A stretch of 64,000 nt of DNA, taken from positions 22,148,253 to 22,212,252 of the forward strand of contig OY978525.1 in assembly GCA_963854835.1 (NCBI GenBank), read 5' to 3'. Made by a program: the position numbers and the translations under genes. The notes under the pieces are model-generated. The model did not search any database. It was not told the origin of the DNA and saw only the letters and a program-made list of their open reading frames with translations. Source of the stretch: Megamerina dolium (taxonomy: Eukaryota > Arthropoda > Insecta > Diptera > Megamerinidae). Within the stretch, counting starts at the first letter, position 1. Every line of letters starts with the position of its first letter. Positions 50,864 to 62,440 of the stretch are shown piece after piece.

Positions 50864-53481
50864 ATGAGTTGTCTCAAGATATGCCACTGGAACGCCAACG
50901 GCTTAAGCCAGCACCGTTTGGAGTTAATTCAATTCCTTGAATCCAGCCAAATCGACATAATGATGATATCTGAGACCCATTTCACTGACAAAAATTGCTA
51001 CCAAATACCATATTACAAACTGTACACCACAAATCATCCGCATGGTAAGGCACGCGGAGGAACTGCCATATTGATAAAAAGCAGAATAAAACATCATGTT
51101 CTCGAAGATTTTAGTAGCGTCTACTTGCAAGCAACATCTATATGTCTGGAAGAATACATCTCTAAGCTAGTAATATCTGCGATATACTGTCCCCCAAGAT
51201 ACAGTATTACCGAACAGCAATATAAAGAATTTTTCTCAACTCTTGGTAGCAAATTCTTGGTTGCTGGCGATTTCAACGCCAAACACACTCACTGGGGCTC
51301 CCGATTAATAACTCCAAAAGGCAAAAGACTATGTTCAATCATCACTAACCACGGCTACGATGTTATTTCAAATGGTCAACCGACATATTGGCCGACGGAC
51401 AAGAGGAAAATACCCGATCTCATAGACTTTGGAGTCGCCAAAGGTTTGCAGATGGAAAATATCTCCACAGAGTATAATTATGATCTATCATCTGACCACT
51501 CACCCACGGTAATATCTATAAAATCACCAAGCCCCCAAAGCAATTGCGTTAGAAAGAAAATAGACTGGTTAAAATTCAAGAAATATATAAATTCCCATCT
51601 TCCTCTGAGTACTGTATTAAGAAATGGACACGATGTAGACTCAGCACTCGAAAAATTCAACCAGCTGCTCTCATTAGATCTCAGCTCAGCCACCTGCACA
51701 AAGGTATGCAAGCAATCAAACTATAGCCCATACACACCAGCCGATATTGAATTGCTAGTAAGACAGAAAAGAAGACTCCGAAGACAATGGCAAGAATTCA
51801 GATCACCGAATCTGAAAACACAGCTACAGCACTGCACTCGAAAGTTAAAGCAAGCTTTAAAAAATAAAAACCACAAAGAGTTAGAAGAGCACATAGCGAA
51901 ATTAACACCTGGTGAAGCGTCAGACTACTCTTTGTGGAAATCAGCAAAAAAATCAAATCGGCCAATTCTCACTGATTCCCCCATCCGTTTGAGTGACGGT
52001 AATTGGGCTAGAAGCAACTGTGAGAAGGGTTTGGCTTTTGCAAACCACCTAAAAAGTGTGTTTACACCCAATCCACCCTCTTCACAGTCCTCATTACCAA
52101 TATTAACTTCTCAACCTTGCTCAATAACGCTCAAATTAAAAAAAAGGACATATTCAAAGCAATTTATAAAGATTTAAACCCAAAAAAATCACCTGGTCCA
52201 GATAAAATTACCAGTAAAATGATAAAAGAGCTACCTCCGGCTTCAGTAATTCATCTGATGCACATTTTCAATGCTATCCTTCGTATTAAACACTATCCCA
52301 AATGCTGGAAAACTTCAAAAATTATTATGATAGCAAAACCAGGAAAAGACCCTACAAAAGTTGCATCGTACAGACCTATCAGCCTCCTGCCTCTACTTTC
52401 TAAAGTATTCGAAAAGCTACTTGTCATGAATATAACTCCATTTATTAATCTCAACCAACTGATTCCTCAACATCAGTTTGGATTTAGAAAACAGCACGGC
52501 ACAATAGAACAAGTCCACCGCATTGTAACTCTGATAAGGAACACTTTTGAAGAAAAAAAGTATTGCTCAGCTGTCTTTCTTGATATCACTCAAGCTTTCG
52601 ATAAAGTATGGCACGATGGCCTTATTTACAAACTCAAACTATTACTGCCTGCAAATGTCTCCTCATTGCTTAGTAGCTACCTCACGAAAAGACAATTTCT
52701 CGTACATCACAAGGATTACACAACAAATACATTGGATATTCACGCTGGCGTTCCTCAAGGAAGCGTTTTGGGTCCCTTACTGTATCTCTTATACACTTCA
52801 GATATGCCCAACAATAACTATACATTCATATCGACCTTTGCTGATGATACGGCAATATTGTGCTCTCGCTCTAATCCCATAGAAGCTACTAAACTCCTGC
52901 AGACTCATATCGATTGTCTCGAAATCTGGCTAACAAAATGGCGTATAAAAGTCAATGAATCAAAGAGCGTACATGTAACCTTCACGCTAAGGCTAGATAC
53001 ATGTCCCCCACTTAAAATTAATGGCCAATCAGTTCCACAATGTTCCTCAACAAAGTACTTGGGTATTCACCTCGACAGAAGGCTGACATGGAAAAATCAC
53101 ATAGAGGCAAAGAAAACTCAGATCAAGCTTAAAATGAATCAGTTATGGTGGCTGTTACACAAAAGATCAAAGTTGAATCTTGAATACAAAGTGCTATTAT
53201 ATAAAGCAATCCTGAAACCAATCTGGACTTATGGTATTCAGTTTTGGGGCACCGCATCTCCCTCTAATATCGAAAAATTGCAGCGAATACAATCCAAGTG
53301 TCTGCGAATTATTGTAAACGCGCCTTGGTATATGAGGAACGTTAACATCCATCGAGATTTAAATGTATCCACAATTTCTGAGGAAGTTGCAATGTCCTGC
53401 AGAAGCTACATTCAAAAATTACACAATCATCCGAATCCCCTTGCTAGGCAATTGTTGCTGAGCAAGGGCATCGTCGATTAA
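50864..53481 (+). pseudogene. Jockey ORF2: endonuclease + reverse transcriptase, frameshifted
   Basis: ATG at 50864 overlaps the ORF1 stop. The endonuclease residues are in place: N10/N12 (CHWNANGL), E37 (ISETHF), D136 and N138 (VAGDFNAKHTHWG), and SDH at 210-212. The frame changes between about 52060 and 52144, most simply by loss of one base (a run of seven A lies at 52138-52144). The second frame continues to TAA at 53479-53481 with NPKKSPGPDKIT, SYRPISLLPLLSK, QFGFRKQHGT, VFLDITQAFDKVWHDG, GVPQGSVLGPLLY, STFADDTAILC (catalytic FADD) and KYLGIHLDRRLTWKNH. A basic ending in another frame (GHRRLKRKDTLNML, stop at 53508-53510) looks like the ancestral C-terminus, so a second one-base change near 53460 is likely. 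The product would nick target DNA and copy element RNA. Confidence 0.92.
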
Positions 53482-53628
53482 AAAGAAAAGACACACTGAA
53501 TATGCTGTAAAATTGCTACATCTCGCGACTCACCAAATTGTGATGGAACGTAGGGGATATCACATAGTTTTATTTAGTTTTTAAGATTTGAATACTTATT
53601 GTTAGTTTCTTGTATTTAAGAAAGATTC

Positions 53629-53634
53629 AATAAA
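53629..53634 (+). promoter_or_regulatory. Polyadenylation signal of the Jockey element
   Basis: AATAAA about 30 bases before the terminal A run that adjoins the TSD, the expected place in a poly-A-tailed non-LTR element. Confidence 0.6.
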
Positions 53635-53677
53635 AAAAAAATAAGCTAACAAAAAAAAAAAAAAAAAAATGACATTT

Positions 53678-54712
53678 GAACAAACTAATTCAAGTGGATT
53701 TAAATTTCTATCACTTCGCTCCATTGGAAACATTAACACATCATAACACTCGATTATAATCCAGTCAATACTCATACAATCTGATGTAACTTAAATTATT
53801 TCCATTTATTGCATTACAATATTATCTATATATGTATGTTATATACTCGTATTTATTGGCAATAAAAATGTATATGCTTCAGTAGTACGGGTATCATTGC
53901 CATCACAAATGGCATGTTTAATCCAAACATTTTGTTAAAGCAGTCGTACTTAATTCTTAATGCATTGACACAAATATACACGAGTATGTGTATAATCTGT
54001 ATATGCTAGACGCATGAATGCTTACACGGAGACTGGTAATTTACACATGCATACTTACCTACATATAAAAGTACTTACTAAGTACTTATTCTTAGTATAT
54101 CGAATTCCAATTGTAAACGTTACATAAATATTCCCACATTTTTTTTTTTTTATTTTTGTTGAACGTGTGTACCCATTTACGAATATATGTATGCTGTTTT
54201 TATTATTTCTTCAAAATAATAATATTATGTAATGATAATAATCCTCTTTTACGTAGAGTGTTATTTTTGTCGGTTGACCTGAAGATCATAATGTAATGTC
54301 TTTATGTCTTTTGCATTAAGTACTAACCATAAAAATGGACACATTCATAGTATATGCAGCTTATCCGTCCTCATACTTACTATAAAATGACAAAGTTTTG
54401 TCAATTTCTGTGTTACTTAAATCGCAATATCTCGGATTCTATTGGTCCGATTTAGTTCGTTTTACATTCCTTGGATAGATAATTTCATATACTTTAATTC
54501 TTTTTTCATACTATAATTTAAAATGAATGTATAAAAATATGAACATTTCAAACGGATTTTTCATGCCCGTCCCCAGGGATAAGTGACATTTTTGGTAGCC
54601 ATACATTTTTACAAAATACGAAATTGTCAAAACAATTGAGCGATTTTTTTAGATTTTATATTTTATTTTTCTTTACCGCGACGAATATTTTTATATATTA
54701 AAATTTGCTTCA
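53678..54712. other. AT-rich DNA, no gene recognised
   Basis: No coding similarity or repeat family identified. Confidence 0.5.
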
Positions 54713-55448
54713 AAGGGGAAGACCACTTTGACGGTTTGAAAAAATCGAATTCTTTTTTTTTTGCTTAAAATGTTCTATGAGGTGTGCATTTCAATGTAGT
54801 ATGCATCTATAGTCCGCCAGAAACATTTAAACGAGGTAACGAGACGAGTTTTTAAAAAATTTCCCGGGGCACTGAGCGAGTTTCTAAAACATCAAACGCG
54901 TTTATCTCGAAACGACATTTTGTAAACTGGTGGGACATATCACGCTTGCAGCTTTCAACCGATTTTGATGAAACCTTGCAAAATTATCGAGAATTTAATT
55001 CTGCATCGAAATACTGGATGGGATTTTTGATATTTTATAATTTGGATTTTGAAAGCACGATTTTGAGGCAAATTTTACAGGTATAAAATTAACAATTTCT
55101 TATAAATAGCCACTATTTTCGTAAAAACTAACTTTTCAAAAAACGGCTTTAGTATTTCAGTGCGAAATTATATGGAGAATAACCTGCCTATCTAACTTTT
55201 GTTCCAGATTCACTTGCCAAGGGTCCAGATGTCCCACCGATGGGGAAAACCGGGCTGGAGGGGGGCTACGCGACCTGGTGCAGCGTGTACAGGGAGCCCG
55301 AGATCCAAGCAAACAAAATTGACATTTATTGTAAAAAAGATAACTAATAAAATCATATAAAACATTTTATCATTGCAAGTTGTTTTAATGCTGAAAAAAA
55401 ATTCCGAAAATACTTTATTTTCCGACAGCTCAAGGTGGTCTTCCCCCT
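54713..55448. mobile_element. 736-bp MITE-like element with 19-bp terminal inverted repeats
   Basis: Left end AAGGGGAAGACCACTTTGA (54713-54731) and the inverse of the right end, AGGGGGAAGACCACCTTGA (55430-55448), differ at two positions. The interior has CAAACGCGTTTATCTCGAAA and a GC-rich patch near 55195-55310, and no transposase. The flanking TTCAA/TTAAA bases do not give a convincing TSD, so the superfamily is open. A diverged relative is proposed at 19320-20035. Confidence 0.75.
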
Positions 55449-55567
55449 TAAAATGAACTGATCACGCCCCATTTTATGGTATTTGCTTATAATATTATTA
55501 TAAACATATAGACAAAATTTTAGAGTTATCATCGGTGCACTTTTTGTGACATTTTTAGGGCCATATG

Positions 55568-55604
55568 ATGTGCATATGGGTCAAAGAATGACCCATATGC
55601 ACAT
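55568..55604. repeat. Perfect hairpin, 16-bp arms
   Basis: ATGTGCATATGGGTCA, loop AAGAA, then the exact reverse complement. It lies 120 bp beyond the MITE-like element. Confidence 0.9.
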
Positions 55605-56687
55605 ATTCGTATCCATATAACATAACAAATTGTTCTAATCCAAATGCAGATATATATACAAGTACTGGCTTGCAGATGGTAACTAGTGCACATAAATGTC
55701 CTGTATTTGGATTGGACTAATTAGACTTGCTGCAACATCGGTTCCGGGATTGTTTTAACTTGGTCAGAGCAATTCGTTGCTAACTTACTAAAAATCATTA
55801 CTGTTGTAATCCTAACTAAAATGCCATGAGTTGTGGGCTCCTCTATACTATAAAATGAAAATCTTATATGAAAATAATGGAGTGGTGATAGGGAATAATT
55901 ATAATTTGCACAAATGATGCGATAGAATAATTACTGACGGCCGGTCATACTTAAAGACTCTGCGGATAATTTCAGTGCAATTATGAGCATAACTGTAAAT
56001 TTTTAGGTGCTTTTGAGCAAATTTTTAGGTCGGCTCCTCTAAGGAGTAGAGATAGGGAGTAAGTAAATTCAGGAATAGTGAAATTACTATGTTCTGGAAT
56101 AAATGTTGAGAGAGGAAAATTAATGGTGGTTCAACTTGAAACTTGAATTGGAGTTCGGCGACCTCAAATACGTATATAAATGTTTATGCAGTCTGGTGGA
56201 CAAGACCTTTCTGTTTCCGAACAACAAAGATTTTGTGATATCATTTTCTTTGAGCTTTGTTCCAGGTAAGCACCGTAGAAAACAATAATTTTTTCCTTTA
56301 ATAAAATGCTATTGAAGTCACTTCATCGTTATCTTCTATCATTGAATATTCGGCATTCAGCAACATATTTTCCGATTAATAGGCTGCCTTGAAAATTATA
56401 GTTACATTTTTACCTGGTCGAATGAACACAATGGGCCAATTATTGGCCGCGTAATCTAACCTACCTGGTCGAATGTGAAATGCCTCTCTGTTATCAAGTT
56501 ATGTCTGTTTTGCATATCTACCTACCCATGCATATGTATAATTTACATAACACTCCCGGAGAATAAGTATTTTCTTATTAATGCATCTAATGCATTTTCA
56601 GCAAGCTTTTAAAATTTGAATAGAAGCAAATTGTATATGAATTCGTAATCATCAACTTAAGAATATGTGTTCGAATGCATGAAAGAG
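55605..56687. other. AT-rich DNA, no gene recognised
   Basis: No gene or repeat family recognised. An ACCTGGTCGAATG repeat occurs twice near 56415 and 56463. Confidence 0.5.
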
Positions 56688-56785
56688 TAGCCATCAGCTT
56701 GGAATGAATAGGTTTTTGTATAGAAAATTGTACATTTAGCCATCAGCTTGGAATGAATAGGTTTTTGTATAGAAAATTGTACACT
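56688..56785. repeat. 49-bp tandem duplication
   Basis: TAGCCATCAGCTTGGAATGA...GTATAGAAAATTGTACA occurs twice head to tail at period 49, identical through the first 46 or so bases. It is recent and outside any recognised element. Confidence 0.9.
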
Positions 56786-57100
56786 TTATTATTTCGGTAA
56801 AACGATGCAATTCGTTCTTGTATTGTATTATTCAAAAATTAGATTGTATAATATTGTTTTATATAAAATCAACCAAATTGTACAAATTGGAAGAGGAATA
56901 CAGAACGAATGTTAAGCATCAAAGTATTAGAAATTTTTTAATTTTCAATAACAACTCTCGAAAGAAGTAGATAACTATTAGAAATGTGATTGGGTCTTAT
57001 TATCACCAGGAATATTTGAGTAGCTCTTTTTCGTCTATTTCGTTTGCTTACATCGTTTCCATCATAATTATATGTGATATGTATCCGTTCTTTCATATTT

Positions 57101-57149
57101 TGCCCACTTATTGGCTGGCAATCAATTGCTAATTCTTCCGACAGTAACT
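57101..57149 (+). mobile_element. SINE body fragment
   Basis: TTGCCCACTTATTGGCTGGCAATCAATTGC and AATTCTTCCGACAGTAACT correspond in order to the SINE block CCCACCTGTCGGCAAGCAAT...CTTCCGACAGTAAC. The tRNA head is absent. It is an old copy. Confidence 0.6.
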
Positions 57150-57237
57150 GAAATATCTGAAATAAAAGACGAACTGCGGGAAGCATTTCTGCCATAGTAT
57201 AATACCACTAAATTTAATACACTTAATAGTACTGTTT

Positions 57238-57380
57238 GCCGTAGCTCATTGGTTAGTCCGTTGGAATTCTCATTTATAGACCATGGGTTTGATCCTCTGC
57301 TGAGGCAAAGTTAATGTAGAAAATATATTTGTTTCGATTTTTCGATCTTACTTTGCCCACTTGTCGCAAGGTCTCATATT
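57238..57380 (+). mobile_element. tRNA-derived SINE, copy S4 (diverged, truncated)
   Basis: The head GCCGTAGCTCATTGGTTAGT resembles the family A-box region, and the B-box equivalent GGTTTGATCC is mutated. The body is recognisable as far as TTTGCCCACTTGTCGCAAGG and then ends. Of the five head-bearing or long copies it is the most diverged, so it is probably old. Confidence 0.75.
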
Positions 57381-58441
57381 GATACTTTAAAGTTGTACTT
57401 ATTAATATTTTATATGCACAATTGTTTATTTACTTTCTCAATTTATATCTAGCGATACTATGAATCAAAAGAAAATAGCTTTTTTTCTGTTATGACCTTT
57501 AGATGGTCATTCTCATTCATTACATATTTGAGCTTTCTCGTAGTCTCATAGATGAAAATTTAATAAGTTTTTGTTTCGAAATTACATTTCTTGTTAGAAA
57601 TGACCAATGGACTATCAAAATGCATAGTAACTGCATTGAAAATGCATTAAACTGGAAAGAAAAAAAACAGTATTATGTATATATACATACGTATATATTA
57701 TTTCCTTCTACCGAAGAAGAAAACGAAAAGAGCAAAAGTCATAGTATTCAGTAAAAGTTGAAAGGAGAAACTGCAATGTCATATTGTTTTAGATACAAAT
57801 ATACACTACATACAAGTACAAGTAATAACTGTGAATGCATGTGTACAAGAATATGTGAGTACTTAAAATGCGAGTCATGTGCTCCTTGTATACATATGTG
57901 AAGGAGGTCAACAAAACTCTTACATACAAATATTGTATATTTACTATTGCATAGAAATGCCCAAAGCAAAAATGTGATGTGATAGTTGTAACAACAATAT
58001 TTTGCCATAAAAGAACAGCAACAATAATGGTGATATAAAACATACAACACACAAATTCAAAATAAAGGAACATGGTTGTTGAAGTATGCATTTCAATATA
58101 ATCGGCGACTATATATGTATGTTACAGTATAAATATGTATCTTTGCAGCTATGTAACTACTATGACTTCACACAATTACTGACTCCTGATTTTTTTTTGT
58201 CTTTGGATAGTATAGCGAACAAACTTGTAAACCATCAATATAACCATCGCCACCACCCCAACCACTATATCCCACATATATAAAGAAAATTGGCAACATT
58301 GGCAACAACACCAACTAGAATAAATTGTTGCTGGTAGTAGCAGGTGCTCTAAATAAATAAAAAGCACTTTACACTATTTACCTTTAATTTATTTGAAAAT
58401 CAAGTAAGGTGACAGAAGTGCGGTATTGATCAGAAATTGAA
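57381..58441. other. AT-rich DNA, no gene recognised
   Basis: No coding or repeat assignment possible. Confidence 0.5.
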
Positions 58442-58457
58442 ACTACTGCTACTACTG

Positions 58458-58504
<47 letters not shown>

Positions 58505-58505
58505 G

Positions 58506-58559
<54 letters not shown>

Positions 58560-58568
58560 TCACTACTT
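58442..58568. repeat. (ACT)n microsatellite
   Basis: About 40 ACT/CTA units with a few GCT variants, ending 28 bp before the mariner relic. Confidence 0.95.
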
Positions 58569-58595
58569 ACTACTTAGTATACGTGTTAAGAGAGC

Positions 58596-59350
58596 TCATG
58601 ATATATGGTGTTTTCTTTTAGAGTGAAGCAGTTTCCGATAGGAATAAAACGGTATAGCGGTTATCAAATCTGATAACCCAAAAGTCTAAGTAAGGTTTGC
58701 AATTTCATCATGGAAAGATTGACACTGCAAAAATGCTTGTAAATATTATTACGAAAATCGTGATTCTATCATCCAAACCCAAGGATCGCTACAGCCATTT
58801 TATGATGACTCTCATTTTTGGCTCAATGAGTATGTGAACAAGCAAAAATATTGTATTTGGAGTGAAGACAATTCACAGGCACCATTACATGCACAAAAAC
58901 TTACTGTTTGGTGCGGTTTGTGGCCTGGTGGAATCATTGTCCCATACTTTTTTAAAAACGCGACAGGCAACAATGTAACCGTCAATGTCGATCGCTATAG
59001 AGCCATGGTAACAGACTATTTGATTCGCCAATTGCGTGATATGAATATGGAAGAGATGTGATTTGAGCAAGATGGCGCTGCATGCCATATATCAAATACA
59101 ACAATCGATTTATTAAAGGAAACATTTGACGACAATATAATCTCTCGAAATGGCTAGTTTATGGTGATAAACCAAGAACTTTGGATGAAGTGCACGCCAA
59201 CATTGAGCGAACTATTGCTGCCATTAGGCTCCAATTGCCTGAAACAAGTAACCGAAAATTGGGTTTCCAGTTTACGCCCTGTTTGAGACAGCCGCGGCGA
59301 CCATATATCCGAAAACATATCCAAGTCAAAAAATTATCCTTCTATTAAAG
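58596..59350 (+). pseudogene. mariner-like transposase relic, the longest here
   Basis: The proposed left end near 58596 (GGTGTTTTCTTTTAGAG) resembles a mariner terminal repeat. ATG at 58710 opens MERLTLQKCL; after a stop/frameshift, YYYENRDSIIQTQ follows. A large deletion then leads to SHFWLNEYVNKQKYCIWSED (after the first Asp), KLTVWCGLWPGGIIVPYFFK, VNVDRYRAMVTDYLIRQLRD, and FEQDGAACHISNTTIDLLKE with the second catalytic Asp. A further deletion removes the third-Asp block, and LVYGDKPRTLDEVHANIERT resumes in a shifted frame. Stops at 59059-59061 and later abolish coding. It is related to, but not the same copy type as, the other relics. Confidence 0.85.
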
Positions 59351-62007
59351 CGAATTTTTAGTTCAAAATATTACATTTAGTGTTGTTTTTTTTAATTTGA
59401 GAATGCTTCACTCACACTTTATTTGATTGACTTTGAAATTGTATGTTTATATGACTTGGTGTGTAGGTTTATCTGCATGTAACATATGTATATGTATGTC
59501 TCGTTATTTTAAAGCTATTATACATATTGTACATATTTCATTTTATTTATTTGATCTTTATATTTTATTTTTATTATTTCATTTCTTTTTTGTTGTGTAC
59601 AAATTAAATTAACTATAAATAAATTACGTGTTATACTCATATTCGTATGCTTGTAACATATGTTATATCATACACATACATTAAATGTTGTTAACGTAGG
59701 TGGTTCTTGGCTATAAAACATCGTATTTATGCAGGAACGTGCTTTTGCTGAAACACACATTTCACAGATTTATTATTGAAAATTAGTTCATTTGATGTTA
59801 ACTTCATCACTTAGTTATTCATTTTATATTCTGAATTGAATGTTTAGCTATAAGGATGGAAATGAAAATTAAAAGGAAATTAAACAATCTTAAGCAAATT
59901 AGTTGATGTCATAAATTATGTGCATATGACTAATAGTATTAATTAGTTTTATTTCCATCCAACTGAAGAATTGTTAGAATTGGTCTAAACAATTGAGACT
60001 TTATAATATTTGCTTTATTTCTTATAATAAATTATACTTTATAAAAAACCAACGTGGTCTATAAGTGTGATTGAGGTCATATCTCTCCGTAACAAAAGTA
60101 CGGTCCCTATTCAGAAACCCTTCTTCTATTAACACATAATCAATGTAACAAAAAGAAAAAAGAAGAATGACAAATAAGAAATAGAGAATGTAGAATTTCA
60201 TTTTATTTTAATTTTTTATTATTTTATTTTCTTTATTTGTTCAACACTTTTAACAAATCAACATTTTAATCTAGTTCATGAAAATCGCAAAGGTATCCCA
60301 ATGTATTTGTAAGTATATGTATGTAACTACATATTGTAAGTTGGTGATGCATATTTTATTAGACATACAAATGTATGCACTAGTAGTTTTTGTTATATTT
60401 ATGCTTTACTTACACATACAACACATAGTATTCAAAGAGGGTGTATATTTTTTTGGTAAGATTCAAGCAACCACAATGGTAATGTTGAATACTGCTTTGG
60501 TATATAAAAATTAATCTAGGTCGGTTATACAACTCACTTATTGAATATTTTGTCAATTTTCTTCCCATTTTTTTTTTCAAACTTTGAACCGAGGTTCTAT
60601 AGACTTAATATGGGTACATATATACGTAGGTCTTCAAACACTTAATATTTAAATTTAGAAGCAGTGGTTTAAGGAACCAATTTGTCTGTCGTTTAACATC
60701 ATTTGCCGCTCCAACTTATGTTATTTAGAATACTCCTATCTAATGCTGATTAGCCGCTGGTTTCGTACATGTCATCCAGATGTATATGTACAGATGTAAA
60801 TATACTCATATGTATTTTATTTGCTACTATTTCATAGCAAACTTATTGTACATTAGATCCGTTCAAATATTTAGAATATAATTATAATTTGTATACATTA
60901 CCGAAGTACTTTTTAAAAACTACTTGTGAGAAAACAAGCCGGTGATATTAAAGCCTAGTTGTTATCCGATTTTACACATTTTTGAATTCGCCCATTCGTT
61001 AGTAAATATAACAATATGTATCGCGTTTCAACATAATAACCTCATATTATCGCGTGCAAAGAGGGAAAAATCAAATACGGAAGCATAAGTTAGCATGGAA
61101 GATAGGCATGGTTTTGATCAGATTTTGCCCATTTTGAGATATGTCTATTAGTTTGTAAATAAAATCATATACACCAAGTTTCAGCTTGTCATCTTTATTT
61201 CTTCATTTGCAAAGTGTTCAAAAATATAGCAAGGTTTAGTTCTATAGCTTTCATCTGCTAGCTGGTTACTCTAGGAGTGTTGTGTAGATAAATTATATTC
61301 TGAAAATCATTTGCTTTTATGGAACAGATCGAATATAAATACATATGTGCACGAACTTATTTCTATATGTATATGTTCTTTATAAAATTATGTATTTATA
61401 GCATAGGATATATGTTGATGTGTATGTTACATAATCAACTCAGAAACACACACAATCAAAACCAAAATAATAATCATGATCAGCAATCACCAATGACGAT
61501 ATAGCATACTATACCACTATATATATTGATAAACTATGACCGAGTCGAAGATACTGTGTATATATTTACGACTATAGAATGTATTCAAATGTAAATGCAG
61601 TAATAAGTCTTTTGAATTTGATGATAGTTTATAGGTAGAGAAATAAAGACCGAAATGAACGAGCATATGAAATGGACATGAAAATTCTAATCAAAGAATG
61701 TCTGATACAATGAATATGATATTATCAGACAGATTTAATTATATTACTCTAAATATATGAGTACAGATAAAAAAGTAATAGAATTTGAATGGACTTGTCC
61801 CATTAAGTAAAAAGTAGCATATTGGGCAGTTAATGACTGTTTAAAAAATGAGGAACTTGGTGTTTTTGATGTGCCATCAAAACCAATAAATGTTCATACA
61901 TCACATTAGAAATCATACGAAGCAGACTTACCATGCATTATTACATACCTATATCTTATATATCCTTTTGTCGTTAATGGAATAAATTAATTCTTATAGC
62001 TGATACT
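59351..62007. other. AT-rich DNA, no gene recognised
   Basis: No coding signal recognised. A stretch near 61080-61200 (TTTTGCCCATTTTGAGATAT, CACCAAGTTTCAGCTTGTC) faintly recalls DINE-like blocks but is too diverged to call. Confidence 0.45.
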
Positions 62008-62407
62008 AAAAAAAATCTCCTTACAGTCGGCTGGGGCCGACCAAATTATACCCTGCATATGTAGATATATATATGAAAAGTTTACTCGAATATCCATGTT
62101 TTCCATTAATTTAAACTTTTTGAAAAACAATTTTTGCATATACTACTAATTTACACCCGAAATATGGATGACTTTAACTTTGAGGTTCTTAAGATAATTC
62201 CGAGACTTAGTATGGGAGCTATATAAAAAGTTGGGGTGGCTTACCACTTTCTTGTAAATCCAATTAATTTTTCAATATTTATCCACACCTTAAATTTGAA
62301 TAGTTCGTTGAATAGTTCGTAAGTTATAGCGGTTTAAATTTTTTAAAATTTTCGCAACTTTGTATGGTAGCCCCATTAAGAAGTGGGCGTGGCATATTGA
62401 TTTTTTG

Positions 62408-62440
62408 CCAGATTATGTACAACTACCGTACATAATCTGG
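62408..62440. repeat. 13-bp perfect palindrome at the SINE 5' junction
   Basis: CCAGATTATGTAC, loop AACTACC, GTACATAATCTGG. Other DINE-like copies have only the first arm and loop, so the second arm was added when SINE S5 inserted directly after it. Confidence 0.92.

Larger units (their letters stand above)
48235..50867 (+). pseudogene. Jockey ORF1 (gag-like nucleic-acid-binding protein), split by an RTE
   Basis: ATG at 48235. The left exon-like half (48235-49230) has a Ser/Thr/Asn/Gln-rich N-terminus and a domain reading VPIRKGQIEETKVQIYSE...VVLKGVEPNVDINEIKLAL...PQPLYRIEL, the PRE_C2HC region of Jockey ORF1. The RTE interrupts it after residue ~332. The right half (50250-50867) carries three zinc knuckles: CSNCQEYGHTKTYC, CVICGDLHKSNIC and CSNCGGNHTANYRGC. 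The tail is Gln/Met-rich with a possible coiled region. Removing the insert and one TSD copy gives an uninterrupted 537-residue frame. The protein would bind element RNA and guide the particle to chromatin. The stop TGA overlaps the ORF2 start (ATGA at 50864-50867). Confidence 0.92.
48131..53667 (+). mobile_element. Jockey-clade non-LTR retrotransposon, full length, with nested RTE
   Basis: TSD AATGACATTT at 48121-48130 and 53668-53677 brackets the element, which begins TCGCGAAAGTCACC. A 104-bp leader is followed by a gag-like ORF1, an ATGA-overlapping ORF2 (EN + RT), a ~150-bp 3' UTR with AATAAA and a poly-A tail. This is the standard Jockey layout. Without the nested 1.02 kb it is about 4.5 kb, close to full size for the clade. 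It is damaged by the RTE insertion in ORF1 and by at least one frameshift in ORF2, but is otherwise well preserved. Confidence 0.93.
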
